From Paenibacillus hemerocallicola (GTDB taxonomy: Bacteria; Bacillota; Bacilli; Paenibacillales; NBRC-103111): 63,051 nt of DNA. Location of the stretch: NCBI RefSeq assembly GCF_006265175.1, contig NZ_VDCQ01000063.1, positions 1 to 63,051 on the forward strand. Direction: 5' to 3'. A program made the position numbers and the translations under genes. Of this stretch, positions 17,843-27,204 are shown piece after piece. The first letter of the stretch is position 1. Every line of letters starts with the position of its first letter. Under the pieces are notes generated by a model. That model did no database searches. It was not told where the DNA came from and saw only the letters and a program-made list of their open reading frames with translations.

Positions 17843-18481
17843 GTGAGCATTTCGAGTAAATCGTTCGCAGATGTAAAACAGGCTATCGTTCATAACGCTT
17901 CTGCGGAAGCGGAAAGAATCGGCAATAGCGCGCTTGCAGGGAAAATTTACGCCTTGCTGCTATTCGCCCCGGAGCCATTGTCCCTTCAACAAATCGCGGA
18001 GCGGCTGCAGGTCAGCAAAGCGGCAGTCAGCGTCCAGATTCGTACTATGGTGTTCAAGGGACTGTGCCGAAAGCTTCCGCGGCGCAACGATCGCCGGGAC
18101 TACTACATGCTCCCGGAGCCGCTAGGCAAAAACATCGCACAAAGCTTGACGGATTTCTGGACGGCGCGACAGCAAACGCTGCTTCAAACGCTGCATTCCC
18201 TTTCTTCCATACCTATTTCCGAATCGGAAGAAGCGGAGCACCGCATTCTGATCGATAGATTGTCGGAGCTGTCGGCCCTGTTCGAGATGATGCTATTAAG
18301 TCTGGCCGGTATGACACATGAAAGGGAGTCGCAAGAGCAGACCCTGCAGCGCCACTCGCACCATGGCGCGACGGAAACTTCAAGGAGTGATGACAAATCG
18401 ATCCATGCCGAATGCCGATCCGAAAGTACCCGAAACCTTCACTTGCATGCAGGTTTGCCAGCCATCGTAACGGAGGATTAG
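17843..18481 (+). CDS. MarR/GbsR-type transcriptional regulator
   Basis: 212 residues from a GTG seven bases after TAGGAG. The winged helix is visible in PLSLQQIAERLQVSKAAVSV followed by QIRTMVFKGLCRKLPRRNDR, the wing. The C-terminal 60 residues (from about 155) are hydrophilic, low in structure and include HSHH, an extension beyond the usual MarR length of about 150. The stop is four bases before the start of the RND pump gene, so it is the first gene of the pump operon and is probably its repressor, acting at the palindrome at 17617. The inducer is not known. Confidence 0.82.
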   Translation: MSISSKSFADVKQAIVHNASAEAERIGNSALAGKIYALLLFAPEPLSLQQIAERLQVSKAAVSVQIRTMVFKGLCRKLPRRNDRRDYYMLPEPLGKNIAQSLTDFWTARQQTLLQTLHSLSSIPISESEEAEHRILIDRLSELSALFEMMLLSLAGMTHERESQEQTLQRHSHHGATETSRSDDKSIHAECRSESTRNLHLHAGLPAIVTED

Positions 18482-18485
18482 AGAG

Positions 18486-21400
18486 ATGATGAACAAGTTA
18501 ACGAGCTTTTCGATGAAAAACGTGGCGGCGGTTTTGATCATCTGCGCGATTTTGTTCGGCGCCGGCGGGCTTTCCGCGGTTTCTCTGAAACAAGAGACGA
18601 TGCCCGACATCTCGCTGCCGATGGTGTTTGTGACCACCGTATATACGGCTCCTCCGCGGGATGTGATGGAAGATGTCAGTAAACCGATCGAGAAAGCGAT
18701 CGCGGGAGCGGACGGAGTCAAAAAAATTCACTCAACCTCCTCGGACAATTTCTCGATGATCCAAGTCGAATTGGAGAACGGACGAAAGCCGGAAGACGCC
18801 AAACAGGATATCGAAAGTTTGCTCGCCAACGTCAAGCTTCCGCAAAAAGCGGACAAGCCGCAGGTGCTCACGTTCGGCTTCGGCTCCATCCCGGTATACA
18901 ACTTGGCCATCAGCGGAACAAACGGGATGAGCCAGGAAGAGCTGGACCGGATTTTCAACGATATTTTCGAGCCCACGCTCGGAACGATCACCGGTCTCGA
19001 TCACGTCGATGCGATCGGCAACCAAGAAGCGCTCCTGAAGCTGAAGCTCGATCTGAATGCCATCCTGAACTACGGCTTGACACCGAACCAAGTCTCTCAG
19101 AGCATCCAGGCGTCGATCATATCGAGTCCCGCGGGAAGCGTCACGTTTGCCGGAAACAACCAAATGGTCCGTATCAGAAGCGACCTGGACAGCCTTTACA
19201 GCCTGGAAAATATGAAAATAACGACAGCCGCGGGAAGTACGGTGCTGTTGAATCAGATCGCCAAGGTCGAAGCGATCTCAGAATCGACGTTTTTCGCCAG
19301 GCTGAACGGCGAACCGGCAATCGCGGTGTCGCTGTTCAAAACGAAGGACGCCAATACCGTCCAGTTCGCCGCCCAAATCGACGAATTGGTCGAACAGTGG
19401 AAAACGGAATATCCGAATATTACGTTTACGACGATTATGAATCAAGCGGTCGAGGTCAAAAAATCGATCAACGGGATGTTGAAGGAAGGCGCAATAGGGG
19501 CATTTCTCGCCGCGGCCATGATCCTGCTGTTCCTGCGAAACGTACGAATGACCTTGATCGTTCTGGTCTCCATTCCATTGTCGGTTCTGCTTACGCTGCT
19601 GGTCATGTCCGGTCTGGACATAACGCTGAACATTATGACGCTCGGCGGATTGACGATCGCGATCGGACGCGTGGTGGACGATAGTATCGTCGTCATCGAG
19701 AACATATACAGCGAGCTGCAAAAAAGTCAGGAGCGCAACGAATCGGTCATCAAGCTGGCTACGGCCAGAGTCGCATCGGCCATTACATCGTCGACGATTA
19801 CGACGGTAGGGGTGTTCGCGCCGATCGCGATGGTAGGCGGCATTTTGGGAGACATCTTCCGACCGTTCGCCATAACGCTCGTCGTGTCGCTGCTGGCCTC
19901 CCTGCTCGTCGCTCTGACCGTTATTCCGATGCTGGCCAAGCTGCTTGTCCTGAATAGCGGCAACATCCAGCATCACGAGTCGACCGACGGCAAATTCATG
20001 CAAGCGTACAAACGAATCATCGGCTGGGCACTCGACAATCCGAAGAAAACCGTTTTGACGTCGGTGCTGCTGCTCGTCGTCACTATAGGGGGAACCGTGC
20101 CGTTTCTCGGCAGCGAATTTATCCCGGAAAGCATGAACGGCAAAGAAATGCAGTTCAACATCAGCATGCAGCGTGAAACTTCCATGGAAACGATGGATGC
20201 CAAAGTAAAGGAGATCGAGGCGCTGCTCGCCGAACAGAAAGATCCGATGGGCAATCCGGCCTTCACGTATGTCGAATCGATGGTCGGCTATGACAATAGC
20301 GACGATCGCGTACCTTACAAAAGCATTATTTTGACATCTTCGTCGGAAGATTCGGATCCTACGGCGCTCGTGAAAGAGATGGAAGAAAAAATAGCCCGGC
20401 TAATGCCGAACGGTTCCGAGGTTACCGGCAATTTGGCGGCAAGCGCAGGCATGGGAACCGGTGAAGATTTCGCCTATTTGCTCAAAGGAGACGACCTGCT
20501 TCAGCTGGAAGCGGGGGCGGCCTTGATCAAGCAAAAAATGGAAGAGTTCCCCGAGCTGACCGACATCAAAGACAGTCTCAGCGAGAAAAAGACCGAGGTG
20601 GAAGTGAAGGTTGACCAGAACAAAGCCCGCTTGTACGGCTTGACGGCCGCTCAGGTGCTGGAGAGCGTATCAAGCTGGTTGTCCGAGGTGAAGCTCGGGG
20701 AGTACAGATTCGACAACACGGTCTTCAACGTAACGATTATGCTTGACGATCATTATAAAGATTCGCTGCTCAAGCTGGGGCAATTTCAAATCCGCACCCC
20801 GACGAATATGATCGTGAATTTGACCGACGTAGCCCAAGTCCGGCAAGCCGACGCACCGACGTCGATCACGCGGGAAAATCAAGAGCAGTACGTCAAAATC
20901 ACCGCCGCGATCGACAGCAAAAACAAAGGCGGAGTCAGCGGCAAAGTGAGTCTTGCCTTGAAAGAGGTCGAACTGCCTGGCGGCGTTCGCACCGAAACGC
21001 AAGGCGTCAATGACGATATTCAATCGAGTATCGAGCAAATGCTGCTCGCGATGGCGGCGGCCGTCTGCATCGTATATCTCGTCATGGTGCTTGCCTTCGG
21101 CAACGCAAGCGCGCCGTTCGTCATTTTGTTCTCGCTGCCTCTCGCGGCGATCGGCGGATTCCTCGGTCTGTTCTTGACGGGTCAAACGATAAACGTCACA
21201 TCGTTGATCGGCTTCCTCATGCTGATCGGTGTCGTCGTAACCAACGCCATCGTCCTGATCGATCGCGTGCAGCAAAACGAAGAAGCCGGAATGGGAACGC
21301 GGGAATCGCTCATGGAAGCCGGAATGAGCCGGTTCCGTCCGATCATTATGACGGCGGGAGCGACGATCATGGCCATGATGCCTATGGCTTTGGGCTTCTC

Positions 21401-21590
21401 CGAAGGCGCTCTGATCTCCAAAGGACTGTCCGTCGTCGTAATCGGAGGACTGACAACCTCGACCATTTTGACGCTCGTCGTCGTACCGGTTATGTACGAA
21501 TTGATCGCCAACATGAAGAGCCGTTTCTCACGCAAACGGAAAACGAAGCCGAACGTTTCGGGTGGCCACTCGAACCCTATGAGTCATTGA
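18486..21590 (+). CDS. RND family efflux transporter (HAE1/SwrC-like inner membrane pump)
   Basis: 1034 residues, the usual length for AcrB/SwrC-type pumps. Twelve membrane segments are arranged as one near the N-terminus (VAAVLIICAILFGAGGLSAV), five to six at about 335-500, one at about 515-540 and the rest at 855-1020, with two large extracellular loops between. The fourth helix region GRVVDDSIVVIENIY carries the paired Asp residues of the proton relay. In Gram-positive bacteria this family exports lipopeptides, detergents or other amphiphiles through the membrane, as SwrC does for surfactin. The operon order marR - pump - adaptor - secreted protein suggests a self-contained drug or lipopeptide efflux unit. 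Confidence 0.92.
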   Translation: MMNKLTSFSMKNVAAVLIICAILFGAGGLSAVSLKQETMPDISLPMVFVTTVYTAPPRDVMEDVSKPIEKAIAGADGVKKIHSTSSDNFSMIQVELENGRKPEDAKQDIESLLANVKLPQKADKPQVLTFGFGSIPVYNLAISGTNGMSQEELDRIFNDIFEPTLGTITGLDHVDAIGNQEALLKLKLDLNAILNYGLTPNQVSQSIQASIISSPAGSVTFAGNNQMVRIRSDLDSLYSLENMKITTAAGSTVLLNQIAKVEAISESTFFARLNGEPAIAVSLFKTKDANTVQFAAQIDELVEQWKTEYPNITFTTIMNQAVEVKKSINGMLKEGAIGAFLAAAMILLFLRNVRMTLIVLVSIPLSVLLTLLVMSGLDITLNIMTLGGLTIAIGRVVDDSIVVIENIYSELQKSQERNESVIKLATARVASAITSSTITTVGVFAPIAMVGGILGDIFRPFAITLVVSLLASLLVALTVIPMLAKLLVLNSGNIQHHESTDGKFMQAYKRIIGWALDNPKKTVLTSVLLLVVTIGGTVPFLGSEFIPESMNGKEMQFNISMQRETSMETMDAKVKEIEALLAEQKDPMGNPAFTYVESMVGYDNSDDRVPYKSIILTSSSEDSDPTALVKEMEEKIARLMPNGSEVTGNLAASAGMGTGEDFAYLLKGDDLLQLEAGAALIKQKMEEFPELTDIKDSLSEKKTEVEVKVDQNKARLYGLTAAQVLESVSSWLSEVKLGEYRFDNTVFNVTIMLDDHYKDSLLKLGQFQIRTPTNMIVNLTDVAQVRQADAPTSITRENQEQYVKITAAIDSKNKGGVSGKVSLALKEVELPGGVRTETQGVNDDIQSSIEQMLLAMAAAVCIVYLVMVLAFGNASAPFVILFSLPLAAIGGFLGLFLTGQTINVTSLIGFLMLIGVVVTNAIVLIDRVQQNEEAGMGTRESLMEAGMSRFRPIIMTAGATIMAMMPMALGFSEGALISKGLSVVVIGGLTTSTILTLVVVPVMYELIANMKSRFSRKRKTKPNVSGGHSNPMSH

Positions 21591-21612
21591 CGTAAAAAGG
21601 AGAACTGTCCGT

Positions 21613-22869
21613 ATGAAACAACCATTCCGAATGGGTACCAAAAACCGTATAACCGCCGCCGGAGCGCTCCTGCTCGGAGCCGCTCTGCTCGCAGGCTGCA
21701 GCGCTACGCCCGAGCCAAAGCAGGCGGCGGCCGCGGAGCAATCGCAGATCAAAACGGTGAAGACCGCCAAAATCGAAAAACGAACGATCGACGATCCCGC
21801 TGAGCACGTCGCGGATGTCGCGTCGTCTACCCGCATGACGGTCGCGACCAAGGCGGGCGGGGAAGTGCTGGAAGTGTTGAAAAAGCGCGGCGATACGGTC
21901 GAGAAAGGCGAGCTGTTGTTCCGTATCGACCCGAAGGACGTGCTGCTGCAAAAAGAAAAGGCGCTAGTTTCAATAAACGGGACGCAGCAGCAGCTGAGCA
22001 AGGCGGTCCAGGATTTGGCCGACGGCAAGCGGGATCTCCAGAACGGCATCGCCAAGCTCGAGCAGTCGGTGCGGGATGCCGAGAAAAACTACAACAAGAT
22101 GCGAAACGATTACGACCAAGGACTGGTATCCAAAATTCAACTGGAGCAGCTGGAAACCCAGTTAAACGGTCTTCGCCTCGATCTGGAAAGCAGCCGCGGC
22201 AAATTAAAAACGATGGAGTCGACCAACTCCCTCTCTCAGCTTGAGCAAGGGCTTCAAACAGCGAGGTTGTCGATTGAGGAGATCGATCGGACGCTTGAAA
22301 ATCTGGAAGTGCGCGCTCCCGTCGGCGGGGTTTTGACGGACTTTGCCGTCGAAGCGGGGATGACGGTTCCGGCAGGCTTCTCTGCGGGAGATATTCAAAG
22401 GATCGATCCCGTCAAGGTAGTTGCGGAATTGACGGAAGATGCCGCCAAGCTGATTCGCGGCAAGCAAGAGCTCCATATCGTCATCCCGGGCTCGACGGAG
22501 AAGCTGAAAGGATCGGTTGCCTATTTGGCCGATGTGATGAGTGCCCAGACGAAGTCGTACTCCCTGGAGCTTGAGGTGCAAAATCCCGAGCGCAAGCTGA
22601 AGCCGGGGATGAAAGTGCAAATTATGCTGAACGAGGAAGCCGACCAAGTCGTCGTCACGGTTCCGACCACGAGCGTAATCCGTGAGGGCGGCGAAACGTT
22701 CGTATACGTTCTGAACGGAAACGTCGCGGAAAAACGAAAGGTGGAGCTGGGACGGTTGAAAGATACGTTCCAGGAAGCGATCTCCGGCGTGAAAGAAGGC
22801 GAACGGGTGATCGTATCCGGCCAAAACCTGTTGAAGGACAAAGAAACCGTACAGCAAGCGAACCCATAA
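21613..22869 (+). CDS. RND efflux periplasmic-adaptor-type lipoprotein (membrane fusion protein)
   Basis: 418 residues. The signal peptide has a lipobox (ALLAGC). A lipoyl half-motif VATKAGGEVLEVLKKRGDTV precedes a coiled-coil hairpin (about residues 110-225: QQLSKAVQDLADGKRDLQNG and onward), then the second lipoyl half VRAPVGGVLTDFAVEAGMTV, followed by a beta-barrel and membrane-proximal domain with VVTVPTTSVI. This is the HlyD/AcrA fold. It lies 22 bases after the pump gene and should act with it at the outer face of the membrane. Confidence 0.92.
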   Translation: MKQPFRMGTKNRITAAGALLLGAALLAGCSATPEPKQAAAAEQSQIKTVKTAKIEKRTIDDPAEHVADVASSTRMTVATKAGGEVLEVLKKRGDTVEKGELLFRIDPKDVLLQKEKALVSINGTQQQLSKAVQDLADGKRDLQNGIAKLEQSVRDAEKNYNKMRNDYDQGLVSKIQLEQLETQLNGLRLDLESSRGKLKTMESTNSLSQLEQGLQTARLSIEEIDRTLENLEVRAPVGGVLTDFAVEAGMTVPAGFSAGDIQRIDPVKVVAELTEDAAKLIRGKQELHIVIPGSTEKLKGSVAYLADVMSAQTKSYSLELEVQNPERKLKPGMKVQIMLNEEADQVVVTVPTTSVIREGGETFVYVLNGNVAEKRKVELGRLKDTFQEAISGVKEGERVIVSGQNLLKDKETVQQANP

Positions 22870-22891
22870 ACAACAATGGAGGCGAGTTCCT

Positions 22892-24613
22892 TTGAAAAAA
22901 ACGTTTCGGATTACGATCGCGGCATCCCTGCTGACGGCCATGCTCAGTGTCCCCGGAATGACCGCTTCCGCTTCGGCGGAAGCCGGCGCCGCAACTGCGT
23001 CCGCCCAACCGGCAGCCGTATACGCCTTGGCCGAGCAGCTGCAGGTTGAACTGAAAAGCGCCCTGAACGAACGTCTGACGGGTGGAAACCGTATCGGGAT
23101 CGTTCTGCGGGCGAATAATACCGGCGATACCGTAAAACGTCTGGCGGATTACGAGCTGCTCGTCCGCATGCGGGACGGGACGGAATACGCTCTGCAGCCA
23201 AGCGCCGCAAACGCCAAAGCTGTCCAGCCGAAAACGAGCGCCGATCTGGGTTATTTGGCTACCATCGATCGAACGGACGATGCGGAAATAACCGAGGTGC
23301 TGTTAAAGGAAGTCGATTATTACGTTTATCCTAAAAAAGAAACGCTGCTCTTGTCCATTCCGATCGTCTCCCGGCCATGGAACGGAAGCGAGGGCGCCGT
23401 GGCGATCGATCCGACGGTATCGCAAGCATGGAAAGAGGCGTTCTCGTTTCCTTCCCTGCAATCTCCGATCTCTTACAAGCCGGTCAGCATCCAGAAAGAT
23501 ATGACGGAGAAAGGTACGGTCTATGTAGTCCAATTACTCGCCGCCAATACGGCGGACTATCGCGTGCTTGTCCCCGATTTTACGATCGACGGGAGAAGCG
23601 ACAGCAAAGTTTTTGCGGGGAGCCGTGTCGAGCAGGAACAGGTTGCGCTCGAGGCGAGAGAGGAAAAATATATTCATTATGCGATCCCGACGGATACGGA
23701 CACGATTTTGTCCGGTTTGAACGTTCTGACGACGGAGTCGTTCCTAGACGCGGCGGGAAGTGCCCCGGTCAGCTACAAGGTCGGCCGTCTGCATATCCAA
23801 TTGTCCGCATCGCCCGGCTCCGGCTCATATCCGACCTATACGTTCGGAGACAAAATAGAGTTGGATGCGAAAAATAAGCTGATCCATCCCGATCTTCAAC
23901 TGACGCTGGTCGGACTTCCGATCAACGACAATACGGAGGAAGGCACCAAAACGGTAACGGCGACATTCCTGTTGACCAACAACGGCGACAGCCCGATCCC
24001 GATTCCGGCATTCCAGTCCGGACTGCTGAGCTCTGACGGTTTCCACTACGACGGCAGCAGACAAACCGCGGGCGGAACGCCGCTGCTGCCCAAAGAGAGC
24101 GTCACGGTGAATTATTCGTTCACCTTGCCCGCGACCGAAACCGGCCAAGGGTTGGTTTTGAAAATCGAGGACGCCGTTACGACAGCGCCTTACAAGTCTA
24201 CTATCGCCGCATACCAAGTGGAAGCCGTACCTTACGTGACGAAGGACCAGTTCAACCTGTATCCGTTCCGGATCGGCGTCAAGAGCAACAGCACCAACTT
24301 TATTTTCAATCCGCAAACGATGGAGTATTCCTACATGGGCAACTATGATTTGACGATCGAGCGCGAACCCGGCGTAAGAGTCGATCAAACGTTCCCCGCT
24401 CTCCTGTTCGAATTGCATGACGGCTCCGACCGGCTTGTCGCGAGCAGCACAAACCCGCTGACCGGGACCGGGCGATTGGTGTCGGGGATCAATAAAATCC
24501 GCTTCACCGGCACGACGCAAAGCTTCGATTATCCGTTGACGCTGAAAATATATGAGGTATTCAAGACGGATACCGGCGAGAGCAAACGACTGCTGACGCA
24601 AATGGTGCAATAA
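22892..24613 (+). CDS. Secreted protein of unknown function in the RND operon
   Basis: 573 residues from a TTG nine bases after GGAGG. Residues 1-30 are a signal peptide ending SASAEA. The mature protein is mostly predicted beta: repeated segments of about 150 residues with patterns such as GIVLRANNTGDTVKRLADYE, VQLLAANTADYRVLVPDFTI and ATFLLTNNGDSPIPIPAFQS suggest three or four immunoglobulin-like or DUF4352-like modules, each with an Asn-Thr/Asn-Asn turn. I do not recognise a family. Its position 22 bases after the adaptor gene suggests it helps carry the exported substrate across the wall, or protects the pump. Confidence 0.75.
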   Translation: MKKTFRITIAASLLTAMLSVPGMTASASAEAGAATASAQPAAVYALAEQLQVELKSALNERLTGGNRIGIVLRANNTGDTVKRLADYELLVRMRDGTEYALQPSAANAKAVQPKTSADLGYLATIDRTDDAEITEVLLKEVDYYVYPKKETLLLSIPIVSRPWNGSEGAVAIDPTVSQAWKEAFSFPSLQSPISYKPVSIQKDMTEKGTVYVVQLLAANTADYRVLVPDFTIDGRSDSKVFAGSRVEQEQVALEAREEKYIHYAIPTDTDTILSGLNVLTTESFLDAAGSAPVSYKVGRLHIQLSASPGSGSYPTYTFGDKIELDAKNKLIHPDLQLTLVGLPINDNTEEGTKTVTATFLLTNNGDSPIPIPAFQSGLLSSDGFHYDGSRQTAGGTPLLPKESVTVNYSFTLPATETGQGLVLKIEDAVTTAPYKSTIAAYQVEAVPYVTKDQFNLYPFRIGVKSNSTNFIFNPQTMEYSYMGNYDLTIEREPGVRVDQTFPALLFELHDGSDRLVASSTNPLTGTGRLVSGINKIRFTGTTQSFDYPLTLKIYEVFKTDTGESKRLLTQMVQ

Positions 24614-24641
24614 GGCATCATATCGATTATGACGACGCAGG

Positions 24642-24682
24642 ATAAAGGTTGGTCTTATCCCCCGGGTATGGCCATCCTTTAT
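24642..24682 (+). terminator. Terminator-like hairpin after the RND operon
   Basis: ATAAAGGTTGG pairs with CCATCCTTTAT (one internal T-T mismatch) around a 19-base loop, starting 29 bases after the stop. The following ATTAAC is not a strong T-run. Confidence 0.45.
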
Positions 24683-24751
24683 TAACATTGACCGATCGGC
24701 ATGATATGATAAGTCCTATCACGGTTTGATCCGGCACAGGATGAGGTACGT

Positions 24752-25885
24752 ATGGAAAAGAGATGGCATTATATTTTTCAGCTTTCTTCGGGACTGGTGC
24801 CGTACGTCTTGGTCGTGTCCTTCCTCGTTCCGTTTTATTTCGTCGTAACGGCGCCGACATCGGAACAGATCACGATAGGCATCATTTTGCTGCTGCTGTT
24901 TTTTGCGATCAATCTGGGCTCTTATCGCGCGAATGACGGCATGCGCGTCGTATTCACGATCGTGCAGATGGCAACGTCCGTCGTCATTACGCTTGTGTAC
25001 GGCTACGTCTACTTGGCTCTTCCGGTCGCCTTTTACATCGGGAATATCAGGGGCAAAATACCGTTCGGAATACTGTATTCCATGCATGCTTCGATTACGT
25101 TCCTTGCGATAAATTATGGTTTCCATACAAGAGAAGTTTTTTTCATGATTCAATTTCCGTTCGTGATCCTCTGTCTGATCGGGGTAGTCCTGATTCCGTT
25201 CAACCAATATTCGCAGCAGAGGCGCGGTCAATTGCAAGACCAGCTGGCGGATGCCAATAAACGGATCGCCGATTTGATCAAGCAGGAGGAGCGGGAGCGA
25301 ATCTCGCGCGATCTCCACGACACGTTGGGCCAAAAGCTGTCCCTGATCGGGTTAAAGAGCGAATTGGCTTCCAAATTGATCGAGAAACGGCCCGAGCAAG
25401 CGAAAAAAGAATTGTTCGACATTCACCACACCGCCCGAACCGCATTGAAGGAAGTGAGAGAGCTCGTATCGAAAATGAGGGGAATGAAGGTGGAGGAGGA
25501 GCTAGTACGCATCAAGCAAATCTTAACCGCGGCTCATATCCGGCTTACTTGTACGGGTGATTCCGCTTTGCCGAATATAACTCCTTATGTGCACAATGTG
25601 CTAAGCATGTGCATCAAGGAAGCGGTCAACAATGTCGTCAATCACAGCAACGCCGATGAATGCGCCATAAATATCGAACAAACCCCTACGGATACGATCA
25701 TAACGATACGGGATAACGGAGAAGGCATTCCGGGCGGCCGCAAGGAAGGAAACGGAATTACGGGCATGCGGGAGCGGATGGACTTTGTTAACGGAAGCCT
25801 GGCGATTCTCTCCGAAAACGGGACGCGGGTCGTGTTAACGGTTCCGAACGTCATTAAACAACTGGAAAGGGAGAAGGACGTATGA
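24752..25885 (+). CDS. Sensor histidine kinase, DesK/NarL-system type (HisKA_3)
   Basis: 377 residues. Five hydrophobic segments fill residues 8-150, followed by a short linker helix (QQRRGQLQDQLADANKRIAD). The phosphoacceptor motif RISRDLHDTLGQKLSLIGLK puts the His at about residue 189. The ATPase domain has the N-box IKEAVNNVVNHSNA and the G1 box IRDNGEGIPGG. This layout matches DesK, the membrane-fluidity sensor of Bacillus subtilis, more than other kinases, but no fatty acid desaturase lies nearby, so the signal is not assigned. It overlaps the response-regulator gene by four bases. Confidence 0.88.
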   Translation: MEKRWHYIFQLSSGLVPYVLVVSFLVPFYFVVTAPTSEQITIGIILLLLFFAINLGSYRANDGMRVVFTIVQMATSVVITLVYGYVYLALPVAFYIGNIRGKIPFGILYSMHASITFLAINYGFHTREVFFMIQFPFVILCLIGVVLIPFNQYSQQRRGQLQDQLADANKRIADLIKQEERERISRDLHDTLGQKLSLIGLKSELASKLIEKRPEQAKKELFDIHHTARTALKEVRELVSKMRGMKVEEELVRIKQILTAAHIRLTCTGDSALPNITPYVHNVLSMCIKEAVNNVVNHSNADECAINIEQTPTDTIITIRDNGEGIPGGRKEGNGITGMRERMDFVNGSLAILSENGTRVVLTVPNVIKQLEREKDV

Positions 25886-26481
25886 TTCGAATCGTCATTG
25901 CGGAGGATCAGCGATTGCTTCTCGGCGCTCTGGGAGCACTGCTTGATTTGGAGGACGATCTGGAAGTCGTCGGCGGAGCGAGTAACGGTGTCGAAGCTAT
26001 CGAGCTGATCCAACGCCTGAAGCCGGACGTCTGCATACTCGATATCGAGATGCCGGGGAAGACCGGATTGGATGTCGCGGAAGAGCTGCAAGGAAAAGGC
26101 TGCAAGTTTATCATTTTGACGACTTTTGCCCGCGCCGGTTATTTCGAAAGGGCAGTGAAAGCGGGAGTAAGCGCATACATGCTGAAGGACAGTCCGATCG
26201 AGGAGCTGGCGGGTTCCGTCAGGAGCGTGATGACCGGGAAACGGATTTATGCTACCGAGCTGATCGTTGATCTGTACGGAGAGGAAAACCCTTTGACGGA
26301 CCGCGAGAAGGAAATATTGCAGCTGCTGGCCGCCGGAAAGACGACGAAGGAAATGGCGGAAGAGCTGTTTTTGACTACGGGAACGGTCCGCAATTATATA
26401 TCCGGCATATTGGACAAGCTCGATGTAAACAATCGGATTGAAGCGATTACCCTTTCGAAGGAAAAAGGATGGATGAACTGA
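25882..26481 (+). CDS. NarL/FixJ (DesR-like) response regulator
   Basis: 199 residues. The receiver domain has IVIAEDQRLL with the acidic pair, the phosphorylated Asp54 in CILDIEMPGKTG, and the Lys in YMLKDSPIEEL. The LuxR-type helix-turn-helix spans about 132-195 (LTDREKEILQLLAAGKTTKE to RIEAITLSKEKGW). It is the partner of the kinase just upstream. Targets are not visible in the window. Confidence 0.9.
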   Translation: MIRIVIAEDQRLLLGALGALLDLEDDLEVVGGASNGVEAIELIQRLKPDVCILDIEMPGKTGLDVAEELQGKGCKFIILTTFARAGYFERAVKAGVSAYMLKDSPIEELAGSVRSVMTGKRIYATELIVDLYGEENPLTDREKEILQLLAAGKTTKEMAEELFLTTGTVRNYISGILDKLDVNNRIEAITLSKEKGWMN

Positions 26482-26527
26482 AGCTATCGCCTTTTCCGCG
26501 AACCGGCCAATGAAAGGTTTACTACCT

Positions 26528-26562
26528 AACGACAAGATCCGTTCGAAGAGGGTCTTGTCGTT
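26528..26562 (+). terminator. Rho-independent terminator of the two-component operon
   Basis: AACGACAAGA/TCTTGTCGTT arms around a 15-base loop that itself holds TCC/GGG pairing, followed by TCATTATG, 47 bases after the response-regulator stop. Confidence 0.7.
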
Positions 26563-26698
26563 TCATTATGGGATGATTTCGTTAACGCGACAAAATAACT
26601 AATAAAATTTGCGGGGAAAGCTGTTATATAATTATTCATTACCAGACGAAGTATCAATTAGATGGTAAAATACTACTGTAAAACTATTGGGTTAATTT

Positions 26699-26738
26699 GG
26701 GAGCGACCAGGGAGGAACTTGCCTCGGCAGTTGCTCCC
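26699..26738 (+). terminator. Orphan terminator-like hairpin
   Basis: GGGAGC/GCTCCC arms with inner CC/GG pairing, followed by CATTT. No gene ends just before it, so it may be all that is left of a deleted gene. The stem resembles the terminator at 17451. Confidence 0.4.
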
Positions 26739-26810
26739 CATTTACGTTGGGTTAAAGGGAGTTTTGTGTGGGTAGTTGTAAATTATGTTGAAAAGGAGAG
26801 AGGGCGATCT

Positions 26811-27204
26811 ATGAAGCTGTTTCATTTTAGCGAAGAAAGTTCAATTGAGATTTTCAAGCCAAGAGTGAAAGAAAATAGAACGGATATGCCTCCAGTCGTT
26901 TGGGCAATTGAAAATATAGATATAGATTGCCTGCCGATACATTTCAACTGTTTGATGAGGTTGCTGGATACTACATCTCGACCCAAGCAGTAATTCCAAT
27001 CGAGGTTGAGCCCCTGGATAATCTTATAGATAGACTAATAATTTTAAAGATTGAACTTAGATTTACACCGAATTTATATCCACTTAGAAACGCAATTTTA
27101 AACTCATCTATAAAAGATTTCGGCATACACAGATTCGCAAATGCGAAAATTTAGAAGAATGGTTAGAGAAATGGTGTGCGGGGGAGGGATTAGCCTATGC
27201 ATGA
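26811..27204 (+). pseudogene. Broken DUF6886 family gene
   Basis: The start MKLFHFSEESSIEIFKPRVK and MPPVVWAIE match the N-terminus of DUF6886 proteins. The frame then runs into CLPIHFNCLMRLLD, which is out of register. A second frame from about 26927 gives DTFQLFDEVAGYYISTQAVI and EVEPLDNLIDRLI, the C-terminal half, and a third gives CENLEEWLEKWCAGEGLAYA, ending at 27204. Two frameshifts plus an internal deletion of roughly 40-50 residues after VVWAI explain this. The tail overlaps the next gene. Confidence 0.7.

Noticed and set aside
24752-26481. Naming the two-component genes desK and desR
   Set aside because: Fold and arrangement fit, but no desaturase or DesR site supports the specific name.
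26697-26993. A 98-codon frame beginning upstream of the DUF6886 start
   Set aside because: The first 38 codons run through a hairpin; the family N-terminus and ribosome binding site begin at 26811.
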